From Chordicoccus furentiruminis (lineage in GTDB: Bacteria > Bacillota > Clostridia > Lachnospirales > Lachnospiraceae), in assembly GCF_019355395.1 (NCBI RefSeq), contig NZ_CP048829.1, forward strand, positions 1,426,001 through 1,490,000: a stretch of 64,000 nucleotides of DNA. Reading direction: 5' to 3'. How positions within the stretch are numbered: the stretch's first letter is position 1; each line of letters opens with the position of its first letter. The position numbers were made by a program, and so were the translations under genes. The notes beneath the pieces were generated by a model that was not told where the DNA came from, ran no database searches, and saw only the letters and a list, made by a program, of their open reading frames with translations. Below are positions 8,285-17,221 of this stretch, one piece after another.

Positions 8285-8363
8285 GGAATGCATTCACCGT
8301 GGTTTTTGAAGAAGATGGCCCGGAAGCGCCCGGGTTCTTCATACGGAAAGGAGAAAAATCGGC

Positions 8364-9290
8364 ATGTCTGAAATCAGTGAACGACTGAGAGCCGAATTCG
8401 GCGCCGGAGACGCGCAGCGCGATGCCGGACTGACGACGCCGGCCAACATCCGTCGGTATGACGGCATCCGCTACGGAGAAGATGCGGAATGGAACGTGCT
8501 GGACGTCTACCGGCCCCGGTATGCCTTCGGAAAAAAGCTTCCGGTGATCCTGATCGTCCACGGAGGCGCCTGGGTCTACGGCACAAAGGAAGTCTATCAG
8601 TTCTACGGAATGGAGCTGGCCTCCAAAGGCTTCGCCGTCGTCAACTACACCTACCGGCTCGCGCCGGAACACCCGTTTCCTGCATCCCTTGAGGACAGCG
8701 TCCGGGTCTGCCGCTGGATTCTCGCCCAGTCGGACACCTTTCTCTTCGACACGGACCGGATCTTTGCGGTGGGCGATTCCGCCGGCGGCCATCTGCTCGG
8801 CCTGCTCTGCGCGTTCCTCTGCCGGCCGGACTATGCGGCGCGTTTCCGGTTTTCCGCCCCGGAAGGCTTCCGTCTCCGCGGAATCGGCATGAACTGCGGG
8901 ATCTACGATCCCTTCGTCAAAGGCGCCGGTTCCGACGCGCTGGACCGGGAAGCGCTGATGGCGGATCTGCTCGGAGCGAAGAAGGACGACCCCGCCGCGC
9001 ACTCTCTGACCGACGTCCTCTCATGGGTCAGCGCCGCCTTCCCGCCGATGATGATCGTATCCGCGAAGGGAGATTATCTTCTGCCGCAGGCTGCTCTGCT
9101 GGAGGAAGCCTGCCGCAAGGCCGAGGTCCGCTATGTGACCCGGATCTACGGCGACGCTGATACGCCGCTGTACCATGTCTTCCACTGCAACCTGCGCGAG
9201 CCCGCCGGCCGGGTCTGCAACGACGAGGAATGCGCCTTTTTCCGGAAACTCGGTAGCGAGGAAGCGGAAAGGAGTTCACTTGAATACTGA
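8364..9290 (+). CDS. Alpha/beta hydrolase (acetyl esterase/lipase type)
   Basis: 308-residue soluble serine hydrolase of the alpha/beta hydrolase-3 / BD-FAE group. Seen: oxyanion-hole motif HGGAW at residues 66-70, nucleophile elbow GDSAGG with S139, and a C-terminal DTPLYHVFH segment near 275 supplying the catalytic histidine. No signal peptide. The family removes acyl groups such as acetyl from sugars or other small esters; the substrate here is not deducible. GAAAGGAG precedes the ATG. Its stop overlaps the TTG start of the following CDF gene, so the two form an operon. Confidence 0.88.
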   Translation: MSEISERLRAEFGAGDAQRDAGLTTPANIRRYDGIRYGEDAEWNVLDVYRPRYAFGKKLPVILIVHGGAWVYGTKEVYQFYGMELASKGFAVVNYTYRLAPEHPFPASLEDSVRVCRWILAQSDTFLFDTDRIFAVGDSAGGHLLGLLCAFLCRPDYAARFRFSAPEGFRLRGIGMNCGIYDPFVKGAGSDALDREALMADLLGAKKDDPAAHSLTDVLSWVSAAFPPMMIVSAKGDYLLPQAALLEEACRKAEVRYVTRIYGDADTPLYHVFHCNLREPAGRVCNDEECAFFRKLGSEEAERSSLEY

Positions 9291-10416
9291 AAAAACGAGC
9301 CATATGGAAAACGCCAGCCGCGAGCAGCGGATCATCCGGACCAGCATCATCGGGATCATCGCCAACGTCCTGCTGGCCGGCTTCAAGGCGGCCGTCGGCC
9401 TGATCTCTCACTCCGTGGCGATCACGCTCGACGCCGTCAACAATCTGAGCGACGCGCTCTCTTCGCTGATTACCATCATCGGCACCCGGCTCGCCCAGAA
9501 GGCGCCGGATAAAAAGCACCCGCTCGGATACGGCCGCATCGAGTATCTGAGCGCCACGATCATCTCGGTCATCGTTCTCTACGCCGGCGTTACCTCCTTC
9601 ATCGAATCCGTGAAGAAGATCATGCATCCGGAGGCGTCCGACTATTCAGCCGTCGCGCTGCTGATCATCTCGGTCGCCGTCGCGGTCAAGATCCTGCTCG
9701 GCACATACGTGCGCCGGGTCGGCCGGGAGGTCAGCTCGGATTCGCTGGTCGCGTCCGGCAGCGACGCGCTCTTTGACTCGGTGATTTCCGCCTCGACGCT
9801 GGCCGCCGCCATTCTCTATCTGACCGTCGGGATCCGCGTCGAGGCATGGCTTGGCGCGGCGATCTCGGTCATCATCATCCGTTCCGGCATCGATTTGCTC
9901 AGGGGCACCACAAGCGAGATTCTCGGCGAGCGGATAAACCATGAGCTCGCCCGGAACGTAAAGAAAACGATCAATTCCTTCCCGGAAGTGGAAGGAGCGT
10001 ATGATCTGATCATCCACAGCTACGGACCGGAGAAGCTGATCGGCTCAGTCCATATCGCGGTGCCGGAATCGATGACGGTAGGCGAGCTGGATCATCTGGA
10101 GCGTGCGATCGTCCTGAAAGTGATGGAGGAAACCCAGGTCGTCATGGCCGGCATCTCCGTCTACTCCATCAGCCGCTCGCCCAGGGCGCGCGAAGTGGAA
10201 TCCGCCATCCGGGACTATGTAATGACCCAGCCCGGCGTGCTCCAGATGCACGGCTTCTATCTCGATGAGCAGGAGAAATGCATCCGCTTCGACCTCATCA
10301 TCGACTACGCTGCCCCGAATCGACGTGAAACCTTACTTGCGGTTCAGAAGAAGATCGAAGAAATGTATCCGCACGACAAAGTTCAGATCATCCTCGACGG
10401 CGATGTCTCAGACTGA
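9280..10416 (+). CDS. Cation diffusion facilitator (CDF) metal efflux transporter
   Basis: 378-residue membrane transporter of the CDF family (Zn2+, Mn2+, Fe2+ or Co2+/proton antiport). Seen: N-terminal transmembrane segments with the SVAITLDAVNNLSDALSSL motif carrying the metal-site Asp residues, a second D pair at VASGSDALFDSVIS, then a cytoplasmic ferredoxin-like domain (SFPEVEGAYDLIIHSYGPEK) and a further C-terminal domain. A TTG start at 9280 is preferred: AAGGAG sits 5 nt upstream and it overlaps the hydrolase end by 11 bases. An ATG at 9304 is the alternative but lacks a clear ribosome-binding site. Followed by a strong terminator. Confidence 0.88.
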   Translation: MNTEKTSHMENASREQRIIRTSIIGIIANVLLAGFKAAVGLISHSVAITLDAVNNLSDALSSLITIIGTRLAQKAPDKKHPLGYGRIEYLSATIISVIVLYAGVTSFIESVKKIMHPEASDYSAVALLIISVAVAVKILLGTYVRRVGREVSSDSLVASGSDALFDSVISASTLAAAILYLTVGIRVEAWLGAAISVIIIRSGIDLLRGTTSEILGERINHELARNVKKTINSFPEVEGAYDLIIHSYGPEKLIGSVHIAVPESMTVGELDHLERAIVLKVMEETQVVMAGISVYSISRSPRAREVESAIRDYVMTQPGVLQMHGFYLDEQEKCIRFDLIIDYAAPNRRETLLAVQKKIEEMYPHDKVQIILDGDVSD

Positions 10417-10434
10417 GATGGAATTATGTGAACA

Positions 10435-10470
10435 AAAGCCCGTGTCCGGAAAGCGGACACGGGCTTTCTT
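10435..10470. terminator. Bidirectional rho-independent terminator
   Basis: A perfect 14-bp stem AAAGCCCGTGTCCG (10435-10448) with a 5-nt loop and complement at 10454-10467, followed by a T-rich run on the plus strand and A-rich/T-rich context on the minus strand. It ends the rightward hydrolase-CDF operon and the leftward aldo/keto reductase gene. Confidence 0.92.
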
Positions 10471-10488
10471 TCATTCTGGATACCGGGA

Positions 10489-11628
10489 TCAGGCTCCGGC
10501 CGGCTCGAACGCCGCCGCCACCTTCTTCAGCAGCTCCCGGATCTTGAGATGCTGCGGACAGACCTTCTCGCAGCCGCCGCAGCCGATGCAGCTGCCCGCA
10601 CGGCCGCCGTTCTCCGTCAGATCCTGGTACCAGATCCGCTGGTTCTCGTCATGGTAGAGCTCCTTCTTGTTGAGACAGTCAAAGAGCCTCGGGATCCGGA
10701 TTTTTTCCGGACAGTGGTTCTCCTCGATGCAGTAGCGGCAGCCTGTGCAGGGGATCAGCCGCATCGAGCGGAAAATTTCCGCCGCCCGGTTCACCGCTTC
10801 CAGCTCCCGCTCATCGAGCGGCCGGAAGTCCTTCATGAACGAGAGATTGTCCTTCATCTGCACGACGGAGCTCATGCCGGACAGCACCATCTCCATTCCC
10901 TCGAAGCCCGCCGCGTACCGGATCGCGTAACTGGCATTGGAGCCCGTCCTCGGAAGCCCGTCGAACACCTTCTCCACCTCGTCCGGGAGGTCCACCAGAT
11001 GCCCGCCCTTCACCGGCTCCATCACAATCACCGGCTTGCCGTGCCTTCTCGCCGTCTCGTAAACCGCGCGCGACTGGATGAAGGGATCGTCATAATCCAC
11101 GTAATTGAACTGGATCTGGACGATCTCGACCTCCGGATAGGCCGTCAGAATCTGATCCAGCACCTCCGGCCGGTCGTGGAACGAGATGCCCAGATGATGA
11201 ATCTTCCCTTCCCGCTTCAGCTCCATCGCGGTCTCATAGGCCCGGCATGCCTGAAAATGCCGGAAATTCTCCGCGTTCTGCGCGTGCATCAGATAAAAGT
11301 CAAAATAAGATACGCCGCAGGCCTCAAGCTGGCTCTCGAAAAACGGCCGGATGTCCGCTTCCGTCCGGAAGTACGGCTCCGTCAGCTTGTCCGTCAGCAC
11401 GTACGAAGACCGCGGATAGCGTGAGGAGAGGCATGTCTTCACTGCCTGCTCCGACTTCCCGTCGATGTATCCGTGAGCGGTATCAAAATAATTGCATCCG
11501 CTCTCAAGAAACAGATCCACCATCCGGCAGACCTGATCCGTATCCACTTCGGTCCCTTTCATCGGCAGCCGCATCAGACCGAATCCGAAACGGTTTCTGA
11601 TTTCAGGGAAATGCACCTGATCCGTCAT
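10489..11628 (-). CDS. Aldo/keto reductase with C-terminal ferredoxin domain
   Basis: 379-residue oxidoreductase. The N-terminal TIM barrel (about residues 1-270) has the aldo/keto reductase features: FGLMRLPM, the FDTAHGYIDGKSE active-site region (D, Y), a barrel Lys in TDKL, and the LMHAQN histidine. A [4Fe-4S] domain follows with CTGCRYCIEENHCP and CIGCGGCEKVCP. This fused form is common in anaerobes and is predicted to reduce aldehydes or ketones using NAD(P)H or ferredoxin-level electrons; the substrate is unknown. The ATG at 11628 is chosen because GGAAAGGAG precedes it. It lies 73 nt downstream of the GH3 gene, with a GC-rich hairpin between. Confidence 0.88.
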   Translation of the reverse strand: MTDQVHFPEIRNRFGFGLMRLPMKGTEVDTDQVCRMVDLFLESGCNYFDTAHGYIDGKSEQAVKTCLSSRYPRSSYVLTDKLTEPYFRTEADIRPFFESQLEACGVSYFDFYLMHAQNAENFRHFQACRAYETAMELKREGKIHHLGISFHDRPEVLDQILTAYPEVEIVQIQFNYVDYDDPFIQSRAVYETARRHGKPVIVMEPVKGGHLVDLPDEVEKVFDGLPRTGSNASYAIRYAAGFEGMEMVLSGMSSVVQMKDNLSFMKDFRPLDERELEAVNRAAEIFRSMRLIPCTGCRYCIEENHCPEKIRIPRLFDCLNKKELYHDENQRIWYQDLTENGGRAGSCIGCGGCEKVCPQHLKIRELLKKVAAAFEPAGA

Positions 11629-11650
11629 GTCTCGTCTCCTTTCCAAAACA

Positions 11651-11690
11651 CCGGCCGGCGGCGGCTTATCCGCCGCTCCGCCGGCCCGGA
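11651..11690 (-). terminator. GC-rich hairpin between GH3 and aldo/keto reductase genes
   Basis: On the minus strand, GCCGGCGG and CGGCGG pair with downstream CCGCCG and CCGGC around a short loop, followed by a short GTTTTGG stretch. It lies directly after the GH3 stop and ahead of the reductase ribosome-binding site. The T-tract is short, so it may be a weak terminator or attenuator rather than a full stop. Confidence 0.45.
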
Positions 11691-11701
11691 TCTCCCCGGT
11701 T

Positions 11702-14257
11702 TTATTTACCGAGCTTCTGAATCATCCGGTAGACCCGTGTCGCATTGACCTCAAGCTGACGGCGGCTCAGATCGCCGCTCTTCAGCGCCTCCAGAAGGTT
11801 CTCATAGACCGCCTGCGACCCCGGCATGATCAGATCGCCGCCGGCCGCCGCGATCTTCCACGCCGTCGGAGCCGGATACTTCGATCCCTTCTTCTTCATC
11901 TCCGGAAGCAGCCAGTCGGTCATCACGATGCCCTGATAGCCGAACTCCTCTCTCAGAATTTCCATCAGTCCCTTCCGCTCGTTGGTATGCTCCCCGTTCA
12001 GAAGGTTATAGGACGTCATCAGCGCGTGCGGCTGGGATTCGCGCACACAGATTCCGAAGCCCCTCAGATATATCTCTCTCATCGCCCGCTCGCTCACCTG
12101 ACTGTTGCTCGTGTAGCGGTTCGTCTCCTGATTGTTGACACAGAAGTGCTTGATCGTCGTACCACATCCCGGATGCTTCTGCACGCCGTCCGTGATGGCG
12201 GCCGCGAACCGCCCGCTCACCAGCGGATCCTCCGAGTAGTACTCGAAATTCCGCCCGCAGAGGACATGCCGGTGAATGTTGAGCGCGGGCGCCAGCCAGA
12301 GCTGAACACCGAAACGCTCCATCTCATCCCCGACGATATCCCCGCAAAGCGCCGCAAAATCCGTGTTCCAGCTCTGCGCGATCGCCGTGCCGATCGGAAT
12401 CGCGGTAGCGAACTGATCCCTGACTTCCTCTCCCCTCTTCGGCCGGTACGCGAGGAAGGTCTGCATCGCCCAGCGGGCCGCGCCGGGGAGGTACTCCAGC
12501 ATGGATTCCGGCACCGGGCTGCCCAGAGAATGAGCTCCATCCGCGCCGCGCACAAAATGACGCGCGAGACGGAGTCCGGCCGGGCCGTCCGCCATCACCA
12601 GCGATCCGATCCCGATATCCTGAAGCGCCCGGGTCGTCTCGCCGGCGGCGCCTGCCACTGATCCCGCAGAGTCGCCGACCATCGTCAGCAGGCGCCGCTT
12701 CGGATTGAAATGGCCGACGTTCAGATACGCCAGCTGCTCATCCGTGAGACCGTGCAGATACGCGTCGATATCCGCCGGCTGCCCGGTTTCGTCCGCTGCC
12801 TTCGTTCCGTCCGTCTCTTCTCCGGACGCCGCTGTCTTTTCCCCGGACGCCGCTGTCTTTTCTCCGGCTGTCCGGTCCTCTCCGCTCTGCCCGGAGGCGT
12901 GCTCATCCGTCTGATCCGCCGCTTCGGGCGCCGTGCTCAGGATATCCGCCGCGTTCATGGCAAGCACGGGGACATCCTCCGGCGTCTCACTGACCGGCTG
13001 TTCCGGCTTCCAGTCCTCGAAATCCGGCGTGCCGCAGCGGCAGGCTGACCGGCGAACCACCACGTCTTCCGCCAGCCTCACCACGGCGGCCGGCTCTGTG
13101 CTGCGGCTGTCCGTGCCGAGGCGGAGCACATAGTCTCCCTTTTCAAGAACATAGCAGGCGTTCTCCGTATCCCATGACGCCAGATCCACCATCGCGGCGT
13201 CGATCATCACGGTTTCGCTCTCCCCCGGAGCCAGCTCCGCGGTTTTCGCCCAGCCGGCGAGCTCCTGATACGGCTGATCCAACCGTCCCGCGGGCTTCGA
13301 CACGTAGAGCTCGATCACCTGCCGGCCGGGCCGGTTTCCTGTGTTGCGTACCTCCGCGGAAACCTGCAGCCGGCCGTTCTCCGCCGTCACCAGCGCGTTC
13401 GACATGGCAAACGTCGTGTAGCTCAATCCATAGCCGAACGGAAACAGCGGCTTTGTCCCGAAGGAGTCGAAGTAGCGGTAGCCCACATAGATCCCCTCGC
13501 GGTAATGCGTGTCGTCCTCTTCCCCGAAGTCACCGACCCAGGAGTAATCCGTGGCGGCGGCCCAGGTTGTGGTAAGACGGCCTGACGGATTGTCCTTGCC
13601 GACCAGAATCCGGCTCAGCGCCAGCCCCGTATCGACACCGAGCTGCGACAGGAGAAGGATATTGTCGAGATCCATCACCGGGGAAAGGTCCACCGGCCCG
13701 CCCACGTTGAGCACGAGCATGCATGTTTTGTACTTCTGCTGCATCGTATGAAGATCGCGGATCTCCGTCTCTGTCAGATAGAAATCCCCTTCCTCCGCCT
13801 TCCGGTCGTTTCCCTCTCCGCAGATCCGGGCGAGAACATACACCGCCGCATCGCCTTCCGCGTCCATCGGAAGATCGTAATCAGGCTCCGGCATCACCCG
13901 GCCCATACCCTCCAGCACAGCCGGCACCTTCTTTTTCCTCGCCACGGCCTTCACCTCTTTCAGAAAGCGGGCCTTCGCTCTGGCAATCTCCCGGTCATAT
14001 CCGTCAAGCCACGCTCCGGAGGTGATCGTGAATCCCGTGTGGCAGAGCGCCTCCTCGACGGAAACCGCAAACCGGGAATTCACCTCTCCTGATCCGGTGC
14101 CGCCCTTCAGCGTATGCCGGGCGCCGCTGCCGTACAGGGCGATCCTGCAAGGCCGCGCCAGAGGAAAATCGCCGTTGCTCTTCAGAAGAACTGTGCACTC
14201 TGCGAGATGCGGTCGCAGCGCCTTCAGATGCTCTTTCTCGTACTCATATAATTCCAT
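11702..14257 (-). CDS. Glycoside hydrolase family 3 beta-glucosidase, circularly permuted domain order
   Basis: 851 residues. The domains are in reversed order: the GH3 C-terminal alpha/beta-sandwich domain and fibronectin-like domain come first (ALSRILVGKDNPSGRLTTTW, FPFGYGLSYT, then VRNTGNRPGRQVIELYVSKP). A disordered linker follows (about residues 440-500, A/E/T/G-rich, with EKTAASG repeated twice). The catalytic TIM barrel is last (VMADGPAGLR, IKHFCVNNQETNR, and the nucleophile Asp in GIVMTDWLLPE). This order is known for GH3 enzymes of ruminal Ruminococcus and Butyrivibrio. No signal peptide, so intracellular hydrolysis of imported beta-glucosides is likely. The second ATG is chosen because AAGGAG lies 6 nt before it. 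Divergent from the alarmone synthetase gene. Confidence 0.9.
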   Translation of the reverse strand: MELYEYEKEHLKALRPHLAECTVLLKSNGDFPLARPCRIALYGSGARHTLKGGTGSGEVNSRFAVSVEEALCHTGFTITSGAWLDGYDREIARAKARFLKEVKAVARKKKVPAVLEGMGRVMPEPDYDLPMDAEGDAAVYVLARICGEGNDRKAEEGDFYLTETEIRDLHTMQQKYKTCMLVLNVGGPVDLSPVMDLDNILLLSQLGVDTGLALSRILVGKDNPSGRLTTTWAAATDYSWVGDFGEEDDTHYREGIYVGYRYFDSFGTKPLFPFGYGLSYTTFAMSNALVTAENGRLQVSAEVRNTGNRPGRQVIELYVSKPAGRLDQPYQELAGWAKTAELAPGESETVMIDAAMVDLASWDTENACYVLEKGDYVLRLGTDSRSTEPAAVVRLAEDVVVRRSACRCGTPDFEDWKPEQPVSETPEDVPVLAMNAADILSTAPEAADQTDEHASGQSGEDRTAGEKTAASGEKTAASGEETDGTKAADETGQPADIDAYLHGLTDEQLAYLNVGHFNPKRRLLTMVGDSAGSVAGAAGETTRALQDIGIGSLVMADGPAGLRLARHFVRGADGAHSLGSPVPESMLEYLPGAARWAMQTFLAYRPKRGEEVRDQFATAIPIGTAIAQSWNTDFAALCGDIVGDEMERFGVQLWLAPALNIHRHVLCGRNFEYYSEDPLVSGRFAAAITDGVQKHPGCGTTIKHFCVNNQETNRYTSNSQVSERAMREIYLRGFGICVRESQPHALMTSYNLLNGEHTNERKGLMEILREEFGYQGIVMTDWLLPEMKKKGSKYPAPTAWKIAAAGGDLIMPGSQAVYENLLEALKSGDLSRRQLEVNATRVYRMIQKLGK
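12829..12872. repeat. Tandem 21-bp coding repeat in the GH3 linker
   Basis: Two near-perfect 21-bp copies containing CCGGACGCCGCTGTCTTTTC, encoding the repeated EKTAASG peptide in the disordered linker of the permuted GH3 enzyme. In frame, so copy number can change without breaking the gene. Confidence 0.7.
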
Positions 14258-14395
14258 CTGCATCTCCTTTCTTAACCCGGGACGCCGAAAGCGTCTGTAG
14301 TTTTACTTTACCATCTGCTTCAGATGAACACAATCGGAATCGCTTAACACAGGCGTCCGTTTGCTCTGCCCTGTCTTCATTTCTTCACATCTTCC

Positions 14396-14404
14396 TGTTA
14401 TACT
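14396..14404 (+). promoter_or_regulatory. Extended -10 promoter of the alarmone synthetase/two-component operon
   Basis: TGTTATACT (TGn plus TATACT at 14399-14404) lies 55 nt ahead of the first candidate ATG. The -35 region (TTCATT at 14376-14381, 17-nt spacing) is weak. Confidence 0.5.
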
Positions 14405-14458
14405 GAAACTGTTTCGCATCAGGAGCCGGTTCATAATCCTGATGCAGTACGAACCGGT

Positions 14459-15232
14459 ATGTATGAAAGCCAAAGGGATCAAAACAGGGATATGAAGGAA
14501 CAGAAAAAAGAAGAGCGAACGGCGGAGGAATGCCTCTCCGGCACGGCAGAAGGCGAAGCGGAATGTGCCGACGAGTGCATTGCCCCCGCTTCGGACGAAG
14601 AAACTGATCCGCTGCCGGAAACGGACGCCACCGGCATCTACGGGGACGCGCTGCCACGTATGAAAACCGCCCTCGGCGAGGTGATGGAGCGGGTGGCTGC
14701 GTTTCGAAGGAAAGAGAAAGCGGCGCGGGGCGAGGATCCGGTGGAACACTGCCTGTACCGGATCAAATCCGATGAAAGCATGCGGGAAAAATGCCGCCGG
14801 AAGGGACTTCCGGAGACAAAGGAATCCGCACTCGGGCGGATTCATGACGCTGTCGGTATCCGGGTCGTCTGCGCGTTTCTCGACGATGTCTTTGCGGTCC
14901 GCGATGATCTCGTCTCGATGCCGGGCATCGAGGTGATCGAAGAAAAGGACTACATCCGGCACGCGAAGCCCAACGGCTACCGGAGCTACCACATGATTCT
15001 CCGGGTCCGGGACATCTATGTGGAGGTACAGCTCCGGACGATTTCCATGGACACATGGGCCGCGCTTGAGCACCAGCTGCGCTATAAAAAGGTACACTGC
15101 TCCGAGGACAGCCTGATCTTCAGCGAGCTCAAGCGGTGCGCCGACGAACTGGCGTCCACCGATATCTCGATGCAGACCATACGGGATATGATCCGGAAGG
15201 AAGGCGTCTTCAGGAAAGGAGAACAGCCATGA
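14459..15232 (+). CDS. Small alarmone synthetase, (p)ppGpp synthetase
   Basis: 257-residue single-domain RelA/SpoT-type synthetase (YjbM/YwaC class) with no hydrolase, TGS or ACT domains. Seen: basic motif YRIKSDESMREKCRRKG near residue 100, GRIHDAVGIRVV with the metal-binding Asp, YIRHAKPNGYRSYHMIL for G-loop/nucleotide contacts, and VEVQLRT with the catalytic Glu. The first 60 residues are acidic and low complexity. It would transfer pyrophosphate from ATP to GDP or GTP. The start is uncertain: ATG 14459 or ATG 14492, both with weak ribosome-binding sites. Its stop overlaps the response regulator start (ATGA), so stress alarmone synthesis and a two-component system are expressed together. 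Confidence 0.88.
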   Translation: MYESQRDQNRDMKEQKKEERTAEECLSGTAEGEAECADECIAPASDEETDPLPETDATGIYGDALPRMKTALGEVMERVAAFRRKEKAARGEDPVEHCLYRIKSDESMREKCRRKGLPETKESALGRIHDAVGIRVVCAFLDDVFAVRDDLVSMPGIEVIEEKDYIRHAKPNGYRSYHMILRVRDIYVEVQLRTISMDTWAALEHQLRYKKVHCSEDSLIFSELKRCADELASTDISMQTIRDMIRKEGVFRKGEQP

Positions 15233-15903
15233 AGCTTCTGCTGGCAGAAGATACAAGAGATCTCAACCGCGCGCTGAGCGCGGTGCTGATCCATAACGGT
15301 TACGAGGTGGACTCCGTCTTTGACGGAATGGCCGCCGATGAACATATCCATCATGACAGCTACGACGCCATCATCCTCGATATCATGATGCCGAAGAAAA
15401 ACGGTCTCGACGTGCTGCGGGACATGCGTGCGAAGAACATCCTGACGCCGGTCCTGCTTCTCACGGCAAAGGCCGAGGTGGACGACCGGGTGACCGGGCT
15501 GGACGCAGGCGCCGACGACTATCTGACGAAGCCCTTCGCAATGAAAGAGCTGCTGGCCCGGATCCGCTCGATGACGCGGCGCCGGTCGGACTACAGTCTC
15601 CGGGATCTCAGCTACGGCGATATCACCCTCAACGCGGATTCTCTGGAGCTGCGCTCGGTCAACGCCGTCCGGCTCTCGATCAAGGAATTCGAGCTGATGC
15701 AGGTGCTGCTGCTGGATCCGGACCACGAGATCGACACCGCCTATATTCTTGAACATGTATGGGAAAACGAACCGGACGCGAAGCCGGACACCGTCTGGCT
15801 CTACATCTCTTACCTGAACGGAAAGCTGAAAGCCATCGACTCCCGGATTACGATCACCGGCAGCCGCGGCGGAAGCTTCCGGCTGGAGGCCGTCAACGAA
15901 TGA
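15229..15903 (+). CDS. OmpR/PhoB-family response regulator
   Basis: 224-residue DNA-binding response regulator. The receiver domain has the acidic pocket AED at residues 6-8, phosphoacceptor D51 (ILDIMMP), T79 and K101 (LTKPF). The winged-helix effector domain follows from about residue 128 (LSYGDITLNADSLELRS, SIKEFELMQVLLLDP, VWLYISYLNGKL). The ATG at 15229 is preceded by AAAGGAG and overlaps the synthetase stop by four bases. The stop overlaps the kinase start in the same way, so all three genes are translationally coupled. Confidence 0.93.
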   Translation: MKLLLAEDTRDLNRALSAVLIHNGYEVDSVFDGMAADEHIHHDSYDAIILDIMMPKKNGLDVLRDMRAKNILTPVLLLTAKAEVDDRVTGLDAGADDYLTKPFAMKELLARIRSMTRRRSDYSLRDLSYGDITLNADSLELRSVNAVRLSIKEFELMQVLLLDPDHEIDTAYILEHVWENEPDAKPDTVWLYISYLNGKLKAIDSRITITGSRGGSFRLEAVNE

Positions 15904-17210
15904 ATTCCGCTACCGTCCGGCGGCTTCGCCGGAAATTCATCTTCACCGCGACGCTGACCTATTTTCTCGTGATGATCTTCATGGGCTTCTTCATCAACAC
16001 ATCCAACATCGTGCTGTCGCTGAAGCAGATCCATGCCGTGCTGGACTACATCGTCAGCACAGAGGGCACGATGGTCGCGCCGGACCGGTCCGCTGCCTCA
16101 GACGGCACGAAAAACGGTTCCGATGCGGAGACAGTCCGCGAAGCGAACGGCGCGGATACGGACAACGGGGAGGATCTCGACGACTTCTCCCCTGAATTCC
16201 GACTGTCCACGCGTTATTTCGCGGTCTTCTACGAATCGGACCGCCAGACGGTATCGGATGTCATTGATTCTCATATCTCTGAAATAAGCGAAGAAAAAGG
16301 CATCCGGATGGCGGACCGCGTCATCCGCCAGAAGATCAGCTTCGGACGGACCGGTGTCTACTTCTGGGAAACCGGACGCTGCAGCGATGGTCGCTACATC
16401 GCCGCCTTCGTCAACTGTCAGTCCCAGATCAGTTCGATTGAACGGATCCTCCGAATGACGCTCTGGATCGCCGTCTGCGGGATGGGCATCACGTTCCTGC
16501 TGGTCAACATTTTTTCCTCCCGGATCATCCGTCCGGAGCTTGAAAACATCCGGAGGCAGAAGCAGTTCATCACCAACGCGTCCCACGAACTGAAGACGCC
16601 GCTGGCCGTCATCCGCGCCAACACCGAAATTGAGGAAATGATGAACGGGGAGAACGAGTGGACCCAGTCGACAATGCGCCAGGTCGACCGGCTCAACGGA
16701 CTCGTGCAGAATCTTGTGATGATCGCCCGTGCGCAGGAGCGGGAGGACCGCTCGGTGATGACGGAAATCAACGTCTCCACGAACGTGGAGGAGACCGTGA
16801 AGCCGTACGAATCGCTGGCCCAGCAGGATAAAAAGAAGCTCGTCCTCGAGATCGAGCCGGATATCCGAATGCTGGCCGATGAGAGCCGGATCCGTCAGCT
16901 TGCCTCCCTGCTCATCGACAACGCCTTCAAATACTGTGACGACGGGGGCACCGTCATCGTCTCCCTCTCCTCCCTTCACAAGGGAAAGCAGGTGCGTCTG
17001 GTAATCTCCAATTCGTTCCGCAGCGGCGCCGACTTGGACTACAGCCGCTTCTTCGAGCGCTTCTACCGTCAGGACGAGTCACACAATGTGGATAAGGGCG
17101 GATACGGAATCGGACTCAGCATCGCCGAAAGCATCGTGCAGCAGTACGGCGGCTCGATCTCCGTCAGCTGGAAGGACGGCATGATCAGCTTCACATGCCT
17201 GCTGCAGTGA
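15900..17210 (+). CDS. Sensor histidine kinase
   Basis: 436-residue membrane kinase. Layout: transmembrane segment at about 13-35, an extracytoplasmic sensor of about 145 residues (with an acidic, low-complexity stretch near 60-95), a second transmembrane segment near 185-207, then the dimerisation domain with H229 in NASHELKTPL, and an ATPase domain with N box (LLIDNAFKYC), a G box (GGYGIGLSIAESIV) and FERFYRQDESH. No obvious HAMP domain: the second membrane segment leads almost directly into the dimerisation helix. ATG overlaps the regulator stop (ATGA). The signal sensed is unknown. Confidence 0.93.
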   Translation: MNSATVRRLRRKFIFTATLTYFLVMIFMGFFINTSNIVLSLKQIHAVLDYIVSTEGTMVAPDRSAASDGTKNGSDAETVREANGADTDNGEDLDDFSPEFRLSTRYFAVFYESDRQTVSDVIDSHISEISEEKGIRMADRVIRQKISFGRTGVYFWETGRCSDGRYIAAFVNCQSQISSIERILRMTLWIAVCGMGITFLLVNIFSSRIIRPELENIRRQKQFITNASHELKTPLAVIRANTEIEEMMNGENEWTQSTMRQVDRLNGLVQNLVMIARAQEREDRSVMTEINVSTNVEETVKPYESLAQQDKKKLVLEIEPDIRMLADESRIRQLASLLIDNAFKYCDDGGTVIVSLSSLHKGKQVRLVISNSFRSGADLDYSRFFERFYRQDESHNVDKGGYGIGLSIAESIVQQYGGSISVSWKDGMISFTCLLQ

Positions 17211-17221
17211 AGGAAACTTTC

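Noticed and set aside
8320-8345. Terminator-like inverted repeat before the hydrolase gene
   Set aside because: The arms pair imperfectly and no T-tract follows.
14303-15256. 317-codon minus-strand frame over the alarmone synthetase
   Set aside because: The plus strand carries RelA/SpoT motifs and couples by ATGA to the response regulator.
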